Below are positions 7,607-15,670 of a stretch of DNA of 64,000 nucleotides, in pieces. Under the pieces are notes generated by a model that made no database searches, was not told the DNA's origin, and worked only from the letters and a program-made list of their open reading frames with translations. The position numbers were made by a program, and so were the translations under genes. The stretch is from Sphingosinicella humi (GTDB lineage: Bacteria; Pseudomonadota; Alphaproteobacteria; Sphingomonadales; Sphingomonadaceae), in NCBI RefSeq assembly GCF_003129465.1, contig NZ_QFFF01000001.1, positions 806,001-870,000 of the forward strand, given 5' to 3'. Each line of letters opens with the position of its first letter. Positions within the stretch are counted from its first letter, which is position 1.

Positions 7607-8219
7607 GGCGCACTTCCTCCCGGTGTTTCGCCCAGCTTTCGTCGATGATGGCGCGGGCCTCATCAGTGGCCAGCTTCGAGAACAGCGACCATCCGCTGGG
7701 CAAACAGGTGCGTCCCAGGAGCAGCCCGTGAAGGTGAGGCACGCCCGGGCGAGCCGCCCTACCCGGGAGGTGGAGGCAGAGCACGATCGGAGTTTGATAG
7801 GTGCGGGCCAGGCCCAAGAAATAGCTCCTGCCGATCTCCCAGACCTCGGCCAGCCGCAGAGGCGCCTCGATGAGGTCGGCTTCGGCGAATCGCACTGTGA
7901 CGTTCGTAACGATGTCGCGGATCGTGCCGAAGGACGCCTCGTCATAGGCCCTGCAGAGGGTCTGCGCGTCCATGAAGTGGTCTGGCGCTCCGGGTGGCAA
8001 CAGGACGTCGAAACGCGCGCAGGTCGGCCGGTCCCAAGGGGCAGTAGGATCTGCGGGCTTCGCGACAGGATAGAGCCGCCGGAAGACGGCCCTCTCGGCT
8101 GTCATCACCATTCCATCGGGGGCGGGATTTCGGACGACGCCGAAGCTGATCTCCGGATGCGCCCCTGTCACAGGAGCGTAGTCGCCATTCGGCATCGGGG
8201 CGTGCTTTTTGATCGACAT
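7596..8219 (-). CDS. Unrecognised 207-residue protein with an HxH motif
   Basis: This is the middle gene of a three-gene operon. It overlaps the upstream stop by one base (TGATG) and the downstream DUF2384 start by eleven. I do not recognise the family. Near the C-terminus a hydrophobic strand is followed by Pro-His-Leu-His-Gly-Leu-Leu-Leu-Gly-Arg (His162 and His164), a pattern seen in HUH nucleases. A second HUH motif with a catalytic Tyr is not obvious, so this is suggestive only. No signal peptide or membrane segment. Position before a DUF2384 protein would also fit a toxin. Confidence 0.6.
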   Translation of the reverse strand: MSIKKHAPMPNGDYAPVTGAHPEISFGVVRNPAPDGMVMTAERAVFRRLYPVAKPADPTAPWDRPTCARFDVLLPPGAPDHFMDAQTLCRAYDEASFGTIRDIVTNVTVRFAEADLIEAPLRLAEVWEIGRSYFLGLARTYQTPIVLCLHLPGRAARPGVPHLHGLLLGRTCLPSGWSLFSKLATDEARAIIDESWAKHREEVRLGE

Positions 8220-8743
8220 CAGAAGGCCTCCTCATACCGAGTGGCCCGGATCATCTTCGCGGCCGCCGCGTCGACGCCGTCGGCACGCTCCAATCGGTCG
8301 ACGAATGGTGAACAGAAGGACACTCGCGAACCGTCCGCATTGAGCTCTACGAATGGAGCCGGTCCGGGTGGAAGAAGCCAGTAGCCGTCTCCAGGCAGCC
8401 AGTAGAGAACCATGTCCTCCATGATGCGCGGGTCGCTGTCCACATGGACCAGGGCGGTAAAGGTCACCTCGTCCAAGATCTCCGGGATCGGATAGCGCCC
8501 CTGATGGGCGAGGATGATGTCTGCCCCCGTCTGGGTAGCAACGTCGAGCATCGCCTCGTTGAAGACCCCTTTGCCGCAGGGGGTTGTGGCGAGGATGAGC
8601 CTCTCCTGCTCCAGATAGATCGCCCCGGCCGGAAGCAGGTCTGGGGCGACCGAGGCCGCGCCCCCTCCCGCCGCCGCGTGGAGAAACTTGATCATTCGAC
8701 GAGCAGTGCGGGAGGTGCCGTCACCCAAAACAACGATATTCAT
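8219..8743 (-). CDS. Unrecognised 174-residue protein, first gene of the island operon
   Basis: The N-terminus (Met-Asn-Ile-Val-Val-Leu-Gly-Asp-Gly-Thr-Ser-Arg-Thr) is a hydrophobic strand followed by a Gly-rich turn, suggesting a Rossmann- or nucleotide-binding-like start, but there is no proper Walker A motif. A later block contains Asp-Ile-Ile-Leu-Ala-His-Gln-Gly-Arg and Val-His-Val-Asp-Ser-Asp-Pro. I do not recognise the family. It begins the operon 8743-7265 and is divergent from the relaxase-like gene at 9188, with 444 bases between them. Confidence 0.6.
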   Translation of the reverse strand: MNIVVLGDGTSRTARRMIKFLHAAAGGGAASVAPDLLPAGAIYLEQERLILATTPCGKGVFNEAMLDVATQTGADIILAHQGRYPIPEILDEVTFTALVHVDSDPRIMEDMVLYWLPGDGYWLLPPGPAPFVELNADGSRVSFCSPFVDRLERADGVDAAAAKMIRATRYEEAF

Positions 8744-9047
8744 AAGGAGGAACTCCGATAGCGTGAGGTCCGGCTCGTGCCGGCCTAAGCCCCCCTTCGA
8801 ATTTCATCTCAACGGGAAGCTCGCTTCTCCCCTTCCGTCCCTTGTTCTTGGCCCGCCGAAGCGCCGGCCGGCGGCGCGCTACACCCGCTGCCGGGTGGGC
8901 CAGGAGGCGCCGGCAGAGTCCGCGGCACCGGTGGGCGACAGCGTCAAGTGGCAACGCGAAGATGGCGGGAACGCTCATGGTATAGGCCGATGGCGTTGGG
9001 GCCTCCCTTCCAGGGCGCGACGCCCTGCCGCGCAGCGGGGGCGGGAT

Positions 9048-9067
9048 CCAAGGGTGCAACCACTTGG
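9048..9067. repeat. Hairpin in the oriT-like region
   Basis: CCAAG at 9048-9052 pairs with CTTGG at 9063-9067, and the inner GGT (9053-9055) can pair with ACC (9059-9061) around a short loop. The hairpin is followed at once by a G5 tract, GGGG and CCCCC. A stem followed by a GC tract upstream of a relaxase-like gene suggests a nic-region recognition structure. Confidence 0.5.
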
Positions 9068-9115
9068 CAGGGGGTTCAGGGGCGCTCCCCCGACATGCCT
9101 TTTTTTACGCAGGAA

Positions 9116-9141
9116 AAAAAGAAGAGCATGTTCTTCTTTTT
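9116..9141. repeat. 26-bp A/T-rich inverted repeat before the relaxase-like gene
   Basis: AAAAAGAAGA (9116-9125) and TCTTCTTTTT (9132-9141) are perfect reverse complements around GCATGT, whose centre CATG is itself palindromic. It lies 47 bases upstream of ATG 9188. It could be a terminator for leftward or rightward readthrough (it has A and T tracts on both sides) or an operator or relaxosome site. The function is not known. Confidence 0.65.
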
Positions 9142-9187
9142 CTGCCTTGCTACCGCTATCCTGTTTCCGGGCCGTGGGGAGGGTGTC

Positions 9188-10912
9188 ATGAAAAGTGCTG
9201 TGTCGGGTGTGGCGGGAGCTGTCCGGATCAACCAGCTCACGATGGCTGGGCTCACCCGCACTGAGCTTCACGGGAAACGCCTCGATAAGACCAGCAAGGC
9301 TCGCGTCATCAACGATGAGCCTCCCATCTCGTCGACCGGCCTGGATCTTAATGATCTTTATCAGGCTCATGTGGCGGACGCCTTCGTGCCGAGCGCGAAA
9401 TCGAAGGCAATGCACATGATTGTTCAGTTCCCGACCGATCTGGTTGACGGGAGCGATGCCGACGGGATGCTGTATCACGCCAGCGCATTCGCGAGGCGGG
9501 TGTTCGGCGACAATGCGATCTTCGCGGACCGGGTCGACCGGGACGAAAAGAGCCAGCACGTTGTCGACCTGCTCATTGCGCCGAAATATCTCAAGGCAAC
9601 CAAGCACACAGCCAAGGTGGCGGTCTCGATGACAAGAGACCTCAAGGCTCTCGCCAAGAAGTATGGCGAACCGCCAATTCCCCAGGGAACGGGTCGAGCC
9701 CTTCAGACAGCATGGTTCGAATATCTGCGTGACGAAATGGGCCTAGAAGATGTGGAACGCGGGTCCCCCAAGGAATTCGCGGGTCCGGACCACAAGTCGG
9801 CCGAGGAACTCCGGATGGAAGAACTCGACGAGCTGATTGCGAGTGCCGAGAGGGCACGCGAAGAAGCTCGAAAAGTCGGTTACGAGGAAGGTCTCGCGGC
9901 GGCCGAACAGAATCGCGCCGCGCGCGAGCGGCTTCTGGATGATAGGGAAAAGCGGATCACTATCCGGGAAGCCGATCAGATTTCGGAACGGCTTCAGATC
10001 GCCTCGGCGAAGGAAGACTTGCAGCGAGAAGCCCACGACACCCGCCGCGATGCAGATGCCTATGCGAGGGTCACGCGCGAGAATGCGGAGACCGACGCAA
10101 AGGCGGAGCGTGACAAGGCGGAGGCGGAAGCGAACGAGATCAAGGCGGCCGCCGAGCACACCGCCAGAGAGAAGGGCTTGGCCGACGCCCGGGCGTTGAT
10201 CCAAAGCGATCAGGAGGCTGCGGCGGAAGCGAGGGCAGCAGCCAAGAAGGATCGCGACGCTGCGGCAGCGGCGTTGTCGGCGGCGAACGCTGAACGGGCC
10301 CGAGCGAAGGCGGAAGGTCTCGCTGAGGCAGAGGAGGAGCTGGCATCCCGGAAAGCTTCTTTTGAAGCTCGCCAAGCGGAAATCGAGGCCCTCGCGGCGA
10401 AAGTGGCGGACGAGGGCGCCAAGGCAAGGGCGTTCAAGGCTGGCCTTGAAGCATGGGCGGCCGGCGACATCGTATTGGCGGGACGGACGAAGGATGGCGG
10501 GCCGGGGTTCAAATGGCGGGATGAAGCGACCAAACAGCGTGTCAAACCCCTGATTCTGCCTGCGTGGACCGAAGTATGGGAAGCGGTCGTCGCCCTTGCT
10601 CAGCGAGCAGCCGCGAAAGCGGCGGAGATCGAAAGCGAGGCCAAGCAGAAGGCAAGCGACCTCGTGGACACCGTGACCGAGGCGGTGAAGACCTTCATGG
10701 CACGCTACAACGCCGTCCCTGAAGTGGAGCGGGATACCCTCAGAAGAACACCGGCGTTCGAAGCAGTGGCGACTCTAGCGAACGACCCTGCCGTGCGAGC
10801 CACCGTAGCGGACTCAGAGGACAACGAGGTGGACCTGCTGCTTCAGGCGGCGGCTGCCGGGTTGGTGAAGGGAGTGAAGGTTTCTGGTTCAGGCGCTGTC
10901 CGGAAGCTATGA
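9188..10912 (+). CDS. Relaxase-like (MobV/Pre-related) coiled-coil protein with an altered HUH motif
   Basis: The 574-residue protein starts at ATG 9188 after GGGGAGGG. Residues about 75-180 resemble the MobV/Pre relaxase core, with Phe-Ala-Arg-Arg-Val-Phe-Gly-Asp-Asn and then Asp-Arg-Val-Asp-Arg-Asp-Glu-Lys-Ser-Gln-His-Val-Val (114-126). True MobV proteins have His-x-Asp-Glu-x-x-Pro-His-x-His here, so the first His and the His-x-His pair are not conserved. From about 200 to 450 it is a long Ala/Glu/Arg/Lys-rich coiled coil. It may be a mobilisation or partner protein, or a relaxase that lost catalysis. The coding frame is clear; the function is uncertain. Confidence 0.65.
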   Translation: MKSAVSGVAGAVRINQLTMAGLTRTELHGKRLDKTSKARVINDEPPISSTGLDLNDLYQAHVADAFVPSAKSKAMHMIVQFPTDLVDGSDADGMLYHASAFARRVFGDNAIFADRVDRDEKSQHVVDLLIAPKYLKATKHTAKVAVSMTRDLKALAKKYGEPPIPQGTGRALQTAWFEYLRDEMGLEDVERGSPKEFAGPDHKSAEELRMEELDELIASAERAREEARKVGYEEGLAAAEQNRAARERLLDDREKRITIREADQISERLQIASAKEDLQREAHDTRRDADAYARVTRENAETDAKAERDKAEAEANEIKAAAEHTAREKGLADARALIQSDQEAAAEARAAAKKDRDAAAAALSAANAERARAKAEGLAEAEEELASRKASFEARQAEIEALAAKVADEGAKARAFKAGLEAWAAGDIVLAGRTKDGGPGFKWRDEATKQRVKPLILPAWTEVWEAVVALAQRAAAKAAEIESEAKQKASDLVDTVTEAVKTFMARYNAVPEVERDTLRRTPAFEAVATLANDPAVRATVADSEDNEVDLLLQAAAAGLVKGVKVSGSGAVRKL

Positions 10913-10964
10913 CGGGGGAGTCGCTACACCCTCCGTCTCGAGCTTTCTTACCCGTCCCGTCGCC

Positions 10965-12923
10965 TCACTCCGCAGCTCCCGTCAAATTCTGCCCGCGGCG
11001 CGGACGAGGCCGCCGCATGGCAGCGGGAAGCAGGTGAATCTCCCGGTAATCCGGGAGATGGTCTGTGACGATGGGAATCTGGTCGACCAGCGCCTTGAGC
11101 TTGGCGAGACGGGTCGCCTTGGAATAGCGGGTGGATCCCTCGCCCTTGCCCTTGTGCCCGAGCGCGTCGTTACGGTGCTCCTCGAACACCTCGAGCTCCT
11201 TCAGCTCCGTGCTGACGGTATGACGAGCCGCATGGAGCGCTTGACCGCGCTGAAGCGTCTTCAAATGGGGAGCGACGTAGATCCACCAGAGCTTGTAAAA
11301 GGTATCACCCTTCTTGGCGCCGGCCCGTTCGGAAACCAGCTCCGGGAAAAGGGCGTCGTGGCCGGCCGTCCTTATCGCCTCGAAATACTCGACAAAGCCG
11401 AGGCGGACCAGCTCGTCCGAGATCGCGATGAGGCGTACCGCTGATCGGTTCTTGACGCGGCCGGCGGAGGTGAAGTCGATGCTGATGAACCAGATGCCGT
11501 CGACGCAGTCGACGTCGGTCACGAGGAGCTTGCAAACCTCTTCCCTGCGCATGCCCGTATACCACACGAGCAGGAGCACGAAGAACAGGCTGTCGTGATA
11601 GATCTGGTTTCCGGGTTCGAGGCGCTCCTCGACCGATCGGCAGCCGGTCCAGGGCGGGAGATTGAAGAGCTCCCGTCCCTGCTCCAGTGTGTAGGCCGCG
11701 CGGGCGTTCCGCTCGTCCTTGCGGTCCGGGACCATGAATTTTCCGAAGTCGACTTCGGCAACCGATGGGACGTGGTCGCGCAGGAAGCTGTGAATCTGGG
11801 CGAGCTTGCGGAAGTGTTTGTTGGTCGTTCCCGATAGCAAGCCGATCGCATCGGCCTCATAGTCGCCAAGTTCGATCTTCTCCTCGGCGTCCCGGCAGAT
11901 TTCCTTGAGCGTCGTCTCCGGTGACCGGTGCCACGGCGCCTTCCCGCAAGTGACCGGAAGCCGGTCGAACCACTGATCGAGTACCTTCAGGTCCCCAAAG
12001 GTGAGCGACCACAACGGTCGGCCATCCATTGACCGCTCGAGCAACGCCGCCGCCCATCGTATCTGACGGAGCGTCTGCTCGCCGACCTGCTCCTCCTTGC
12101 GCTTGCCGGTCTTGCGATGCTCGAACATCTTCGGCGTTGCAGCGATCAGCCGTTCGGCCGCCTCGGTGGCGGTGACATGGAGCCACTCGGAGGGAACGGA
12201 TGCTTCCGACCCGGCGGTCTCGTCCTGATCGTTAGCAATCCTGGCTGGCACGGAGGGGCCCGGCACAGCCCCCGTGGGGTAGGACCGCACCGCCAATTGA
12301 CGCTGTAGCGCCTCTTCGGCGTCGATATGGGCGTCCCGGAAGGCGGGATAGAGAGCGAGCTCGACCGCCCATCGCAGCATGTCGGTCGGCGCGCGACCGT
12401 GCTGACGCAACAACCCGTCGATATAGTCGGGCCGGAAGCGGGTGACGCCCTGTTCTTCGCGGAGCTTGATGATCGTCCTCAGATCCTCGATCCGCTGTGG
12501 ATCCCACCCTGCCTCCTCGGCGAGGCGCTGCTCCTCCGCCGGCAGCAGCGAGAGGTGGCCCCCGTGATCGGCCAGGCGCTGGTAATAATGGGCGAACGCC
12601 AGGTTCGAGACGCTGTGGAGCGGAGCATAGTAGGGCGTCGAGCGCTGATCCTGGCATAGCTCCGCCAACAACTGCTCGTAAGCCGTCTTTGCAATGGCCT
12701 GCAGTTCGGCCTCCGTCAGGCCTCCATCGGCTGCGACGCGCTGGTTCAACATCTCGATTACATCCCCCGACGCGGTCGTGAGAGCCGCCCCCCTGCGGCT
12801 CGCTTCAATCCGGTCGAACGTCTTCAAAGATAAGCGAATATCGAGCTTTCGGCCACCGGAGATTGGGTGGATTCGCCGCCACCAGAAAATATGGCCGCGT
12901 CGGTAGGTGTGAAGGGACGCCAT
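10965..12923 (-). CDS. Tyrosine recombinase (site-specific integrase)
   Basis: The C-terminal catalytic domain has the tyrosine recombinase residues: Arg in Thr-Gly-Met-Arg-Arg-Glu-Glu, the His-x-x-Arg box in His-Ala-Ala-Arg-His-Thr, and the nucleophile in Thr-Arg-Tyr-Ser-Lys. At 652 residues it is long because it carries a large N-terminal region before the core-binding domain, as in many island integrases. I use ATG 12923, preceded by AAAGG; an in-frame ATG at 12965 lacks such a site. The gene starts about 130 bases from the 3' end of tRNA-Gln and reads away from it, which marks it as the integrase of this island. Confidence 0.9.
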   Translation of the reverse strand: MASLHTYRRGHIFWWRRIHPISGGRKLDIRLSLKTFDRIEASRRGAALTTASGDVIEMLNQRVAADGGLTEAELQAIAKTAYEQLLAELCQDQRSTPYYAPLHSVSNLAFAHYYQRLADHGGHLSLLPAEEQRLAEEAGWDPQRIEDLRTIIKLREEQGVTRFRPDYIDGLLRQHGRAPTDMLRWAVELALYPAFRDAHIDAEEALQRQLAVRSYPTGAVPGPSVPARIANDQDETAGSEASVPSEWLHVTATEAAERLIAATPKMFEHRKTGKRKEEQVGEQTLRQIRWAAALLERSMDGRPLWSLTFGDLKVLDQWFDRLPVTCGKAPWHRSPETTLKEICRDAEEKIELGDYEADAIGLLSGTTNKHFRKLAQIHSFLRDHVPSVAEVDFGKFMVPDRKDERNARAAYTLEQGRELFNLPPWTGCRSVEERLEPGNQIYHDSLFFVLLLVWYTGMRREEVCKLLVTDVDCVDGIWFISIDFTSAGRVKNRSAVRLIAISDELVRLGFVEYFEAIRTAGHDALFPELVSERAGAKKGDTFYKLWWIYVAPHLKTLQRGQALHAARHTVSTELKELEVFEEHRNDALGHKGKGEGSTRYSKATRLAKLKALVDQIPIVTDHLPDYREIHLLPAAMRRPRPRRGQNLTGAAE

Positions 12924-12983
12924 GGCTGACCTTTCGGGCCAGCACATTGGCACACTCTGATGCACAATCAGGGGATGCCTCAG

Positions 12984-13007
12984 TGACTAGCCGACTCTAG
13001 TTAGTCA
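12984..13007. repeat. Inverted repeat between integrase and tRNA
   Basis: TGACTA (12984-12989) and TAGTCA (13002-13007) are perfect reverse complements, and each is flanked internally by a CTAG. It lies between the integrase start and the tRNA-Gln 3' end, where integrase or excisionase arm sites and the integrase promoter are expected. The role is inferred from position. Confidence 0.4.
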
Positions 13008-13032
13008 GCAATTTCAGTCACTTACAGCCACA

Positions 13033-13068
13033 TTGGCTGGGTCGGCGGATGTGCTTGGCTGGGGCGGC
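13033..13068. repeat. Tandem near-copy of the tRNA-Gln 3' end
   Basis: TTGGCTGGGTCGGC (13033-13046) repeats the tRNA terminus TTGGCTGGGGCGGC (13055-13068) with one mismatch, 22 bases away. The repeat contains the CCA end and acceptor-stem bases in reverse orientation. It may be a leftover of an attachment core or an integrase core-type site. Confidence 0.5.
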
Positions 13069-13130
13069 AGGATTCGAACCTGCGAATGGCGGCACCAAAA
13101 GCCGCTGCCTTACCACTTGGCGACGCCCCA
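13056..13130 (-). tRNA. tRNA-Gln (anticodon TTG)
   Basis: Read on the minus strand, the sequence begins TGGGGCGTCGCCAAG and ends CCCCAGCCA. The acceptor stem pairs fully, the T-loop has GGTTCGAATCC, and the anticodon stem GCGGC/GCCGC encloses the loop TTTTGGT, giving anticodon TTG for Gln. The CCA end is encoded. Its 3' end forms the right boundary of the island. Confidence 0.95.
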
Positions 13131-13188
13131 GCAGACGGCGGCCTTATAGCCGTCCTTGCCGAGAGGGAAAGCCCTCACGGCGTCCCGA

Positions 13189-14703
13189 TCAGACCGAAAA
13201 ATCAATCCCCTGGGCGAGCGGCAGATCGCGGCCGTAATTGATCGTGTTGGTAGACCTGCGCATATAGGCGCGCCAGCTATCGGAGCCGCTCTCGCGCCCG
13301 CCGCCGGTCTCCTTCTCGCCGCCGAACGCGCCGCCGATCTCGGCGCCCGACGGCCCGATATTGACGTTGACGATACCGCAATCGGAGCCCGCGGCGGAGA
13401 GGAAGCGCTCGGCTTCCCTGAGATCGGTGGTGAAGATCGAGGAGGCGAGGCCTTGCGGCACGGCGTTATGGAGGGCGATCGCCTCGTCGAAGGTGCGGTA
13501 GCGCATGACGTAGAGAATGGGCGCGAAGGTCTCTCTCTGCGTGACGGGCGTCTGACCCGGCATCTCGGCGATAGCCGGACGCACATACCAGGCGTCGGGA
13601 AAGCTGTCGGCCAGAAGCCGCTCGCCGCCCTGGACCACGCCGCCCTCGGAACGGGCGTCGTTCAGCGCTGTCTGCATGGCGTCGTAGGCGGCCTCGTCGA
13701 TCAAGGGTCCGACGAGGGCAAGGCCTTCCAGCGGATTGCCGACCTCGACCGAAGACCAGACGCGCTTGAGGCGCGGCACGAGGCGATCGTAGACATCCTC
13801 ATGAACGAACAGCCGGCGGAGCGACGTGCAGCGCTGGCCGGCGGTGCCGACGGCGGCGAAGGTGATCGCGCGTTCGGCGAGGTCGAGGTCGGCCGAGGGC
13901 GTGACGATCATGCCGTTGTTGCCGCCCAGCTCGAGCAGCGAGCGGCCGAAGCGGGCGGCGATGCGCGGCCCGACCTCGCAGCCCATGCGGGTGGAGCCGG
14001 TGGCGGAGACAAGCGCGACGCGGCGATCGTCGACCAGCGCCTCGCCGGTAGCGCGTCCACCCTGGACCAGCACCGACAGGTTCGCGGGCGCATCGCCGAA
14101 ACGCTCGACGGCGCGCTCGAACAGCGTCTGAACGGCAAGCGCCGACAGCGGCGTCTTTTCCGAAGGCTTCCAGACGACACTGTCGCCGCAGACGAAAGCG
14201 AGGCAGGCGTTCCACGCCCAGACAGCGACCGGAAAATTGAAGGCGGAGATGACGCCGACGACACCGAGAGGATGCCAGGTCTCCATCATGCGATGGTCGG
14301 GCCGCTCAGTGGTGATGGTGAGACCGTGAAGCTGCCGCGACAGGCCAACGGCGAAGTCGCAGATGTCGATCATCTCCTGGACCTCGCCGAGCGCCTCGGG
14401 GAGGATCTTCCCCGCCTCCAGACTCACCAGGCGCGCCAGAGGCTCCTTGGCCTCCCGCAAGACCTCGCCGAACAGGCGAACCAGCTCGCCGCGCCGGGGC
14501 GCCGGGACGGTGCGCCAGGCGAGGAAGCCCTCATAGGCACGGCCGATCGCCGCCTCGACCTCGTCGGGGCTTGCGGCCGCGACGCGACCGATAACCGTGC
14601 CGTCGATAGGCGAGCGCGATGCGAGGTCGCCCGACGCAATCGCCTCCTGCGGCAGCCCGAGCCTCTCGAAAAGCGTCCGGGCTTCCTGCACGGACTCGAA
14701 CAT
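13189..14703 (-). CDS. Aldehyde dehydrogenase, alpha-aminoadipic semialdehyde type (ALDH7)
   Basis: This 504-residue NAD-dependent dehydrogenase has Phe-Asn-Phe-Pro-Val-Ala, Trp-Lys-Pro-Ser-Glu-Lys-Thr, Leu-Glu-Leu-Gly-Gly-Asn-Asn and the catalytic Cys in Gly-Gln-Arg-Cys-Thr-Ser. Gly-Gly-Asn-Asn in place of the usual Gly-Gly-Lys is typical of the ALDH7 group, which oxidises 2-aminoadipate 6-semialdehyde in lysine breakdown. Its ATG (14703-14701) shares one base with the stop of the aminotransferase gene (TGATG), so translation is coupled. Longer upstream readings run into that gene and lack homology. Confidence 0.85.
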   Translation of the reverse strand: MFESVQEARTLFERLGLPQEAIASGDLASRSPIDGTVIGRVAAASPDEVEAAIGRAYEGFLAWRTVPAPRRGELVRLFGEVLREAKEPLARLVSLEAGKILPEALGEVQEMIDICDFAVGLSRQLHGLTITTERPDHRMMETWHPLGVVGVISAFNFPVAVWAWNACLAFVCGDSVVWKPSEKTPLSALAVQTLFERAVERFGDAPANLSVLVQGGRATGEALVDDRRVALVSATGSTRMGCEVGPRIAARFGRSLLELGGNNGMIVTPSADLDLAERAITFAAVGTAGQRCTSLRRLFVHEDVYDRLVPRLKRVWSSVEVGNPLEGLALVGPLIDEAAYDAMQTALNDARSEGGVVQGGERLLADSFPDAWYVRPAIAEMPGQTPVTQRETFAPILYVMRYRTFDEAIALHNAVPQGLASSIFTTDLREAERFLSAAGSDCGIVNVNIGPSGAEIGGAFGGEKETGGGRESGSDSWRAYMRRSTNTINYGRDLPLAQGIDFSV

Positions 14704-15593
14704 CAGGCGTTGGCGAGGCGGCGGTTGACGAGGTCGAGATAGTCCTGGCGGAGCTGGAGCGTGAGATCGCCCACCTCGAAGTTCCAGGGACCTGCGGACG
14801 CGACCGGCGTCACCTCGGCGGCGCTGCCGGTGAGGAAGAACTGCTCGAAGCCCTCCAGCTCCTCCGGCCAGATCGTGCGCTCGATCACGTCGATGCCGCG
14901 GCGGCGGGCAAGCTCCATGACCGTGCGCCGGGTGATGCCGTCGAGGAAGCAGTCGGGCGTCGGCGTGTGGATCGCGCCGTCCTTGACGAAGAAGGCGTTG
15001 GCGCCCGTCGCCTCCGCCACCTGGCCGCGCCAATCGAACATCAGCGCGTCGTTATAGCCCTTATTCTCCGCCGCATGCTTGGCCAGAGTGCAGATCATGT
15101 AGAGGCCGGACGCCTTGGACTGGGTCGGCGCCGTGTAGGGGGCGGGCCGGCGCCAGGGGGAAATGTCGAGGCGGATGCCCTTGCGCGCCGCTTCGTCGCC
15201 GAAATAGGCGCCCCATTCCCAGCAGGCGATCGCCATGTGCGGCTTGGTCCGCTGTGCGGCGACGCCCATCTGCTCGGAGCCGCGCCAGGCCACGGGGCGC
15301 ATATAGGCGTCTTCGAGGTTATTGGCCTTCAACGTCTCGCGACAGGCGGCATCGATCTCCTCGACCGACCAGGGCAGCTCGAAGCCGAGAAGGGAGGCGC
15401 TCCGCCTCAGCCGCGTGCTGTGCTCGGTCAGTTTGAAGATCTCGCCGCCATAAGCGCGCTGCCCCTCGAAGACCGAGGAGGCGTAATGGAGCGCGTGGGT
15501 CAGCACATGGATATTGGCCTCGCGCCAGGGCGCTAGCTTGCCGTCAAACCAGATCCACCCGTCGCGATCGTCATAGCTGCGCTGGTCCGTCAT
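14703..15593 (-). CDS. ilvE: Branched-chain amino acid aminotransferase
   Basis: This fold-type IV PLP enzyme of 296 residues catalyses the last step of Leu, Ile and Val synthesis and the first of their breakdown. It has Leu-His-Tyr-Ala-Ser-Ser-Val-Phe-Glu-Gly near residue 35, the PLP Lys160 in Pro-Thr-Gln-Ser-Lys-Ala-Ser, and Val-Ala-Glu-Ala-Thr-Gly-Ala-Asn. Start ATG 15593 gives the usual length. It is the first gene of a two-gene unit with the aldehyde dehydrogenase. That pairing may point to lysine or another amino acid as the joint substrate, which is inference. Confidence 0.9.
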   Translation of the reverse strand: MTDQRSYDDRDGWIWFDGKLAPWREANIHVLTHALHYASSVFEGQRAYGGEIFKLTEHSTRLRRSASLLGFELPWSVEEIDAACRETLKANNLEDAYMRPVAWRGSEQMGVAAQRTKPHMAIACWEWGAYFGDEAARKGIRLDISPWRRPAPYTAPTQSKASGLYMICTLAKHAAENKGYNDALMFDWRGQVAEATGANAFFVKDGAIHTPTPDCFLDGITRRTVMELARRRGIDVIERTIWPEELEGFEQFFLTGSAAEVTPVASAGPWNFEVGDLTLQLRQDYLDLVNRRLANA

Positions 15594-15670
15594 TTCGGCC
15601 CCGATTCTCCATGTGGGAAGCTGTTTCGGCGATAGGGCTGACCCGAGGGGCGGTCAACTTGGGTCGCAGG

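Larger units (their letters stand above)
8744..9187. other. Long intergenic region with oriT-like structure
   Basis: This 444-base gap separates the island operon from the relaxase-like gene. It holds no gene I can support; a small leftward basic open frame ending at 8721 is possible but unproven. The right half is rich in secondary structure: a hairpin at 9048-9067, G-rich and C-rich tracts at about 9069-9091 that can pair, a T7 run, and an A/T inverted repeat at 9116-9141. Such clusters just upstream of a mobilisation gene are typical of transfer origins. This is inferred from structure and position. Confidence 0.5.
5970..13055. mobile_element. Genomic island at tRNA-Gln with a deleted distal end
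   Basis: A tyrosine integrase reads away from the 3' end of tRNA-Gln, followed by a relaxase-like gene, a three-gene operon of unknown function, vsr and a cut-off GHKL ATPase. Base composition drops sharply at 5985-6560. The right boundary is the tRNA 3' end near 13056. The left boundary is the chimeric junction near 5970, inside two truncated genes. I found no copy of the tRNA 3' end there, so the original left attachment site is probably lost. The ends are approximate. Confidence 0.7.

Noticed and set aside
8721-9059. Leftward basic open frame of about 112 codons in the oriT-like region
   Set aside because: It overlaps the first gene of the operon and the structured region, has no good start or ribosome site, and looks like a by-product of high GC; it could still be real.
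13031-13130. CRISPR-like spacing of the tRNA repeats
   Set aside because: Only two imperfect copies exist and one is the tRNA itself; not an array.
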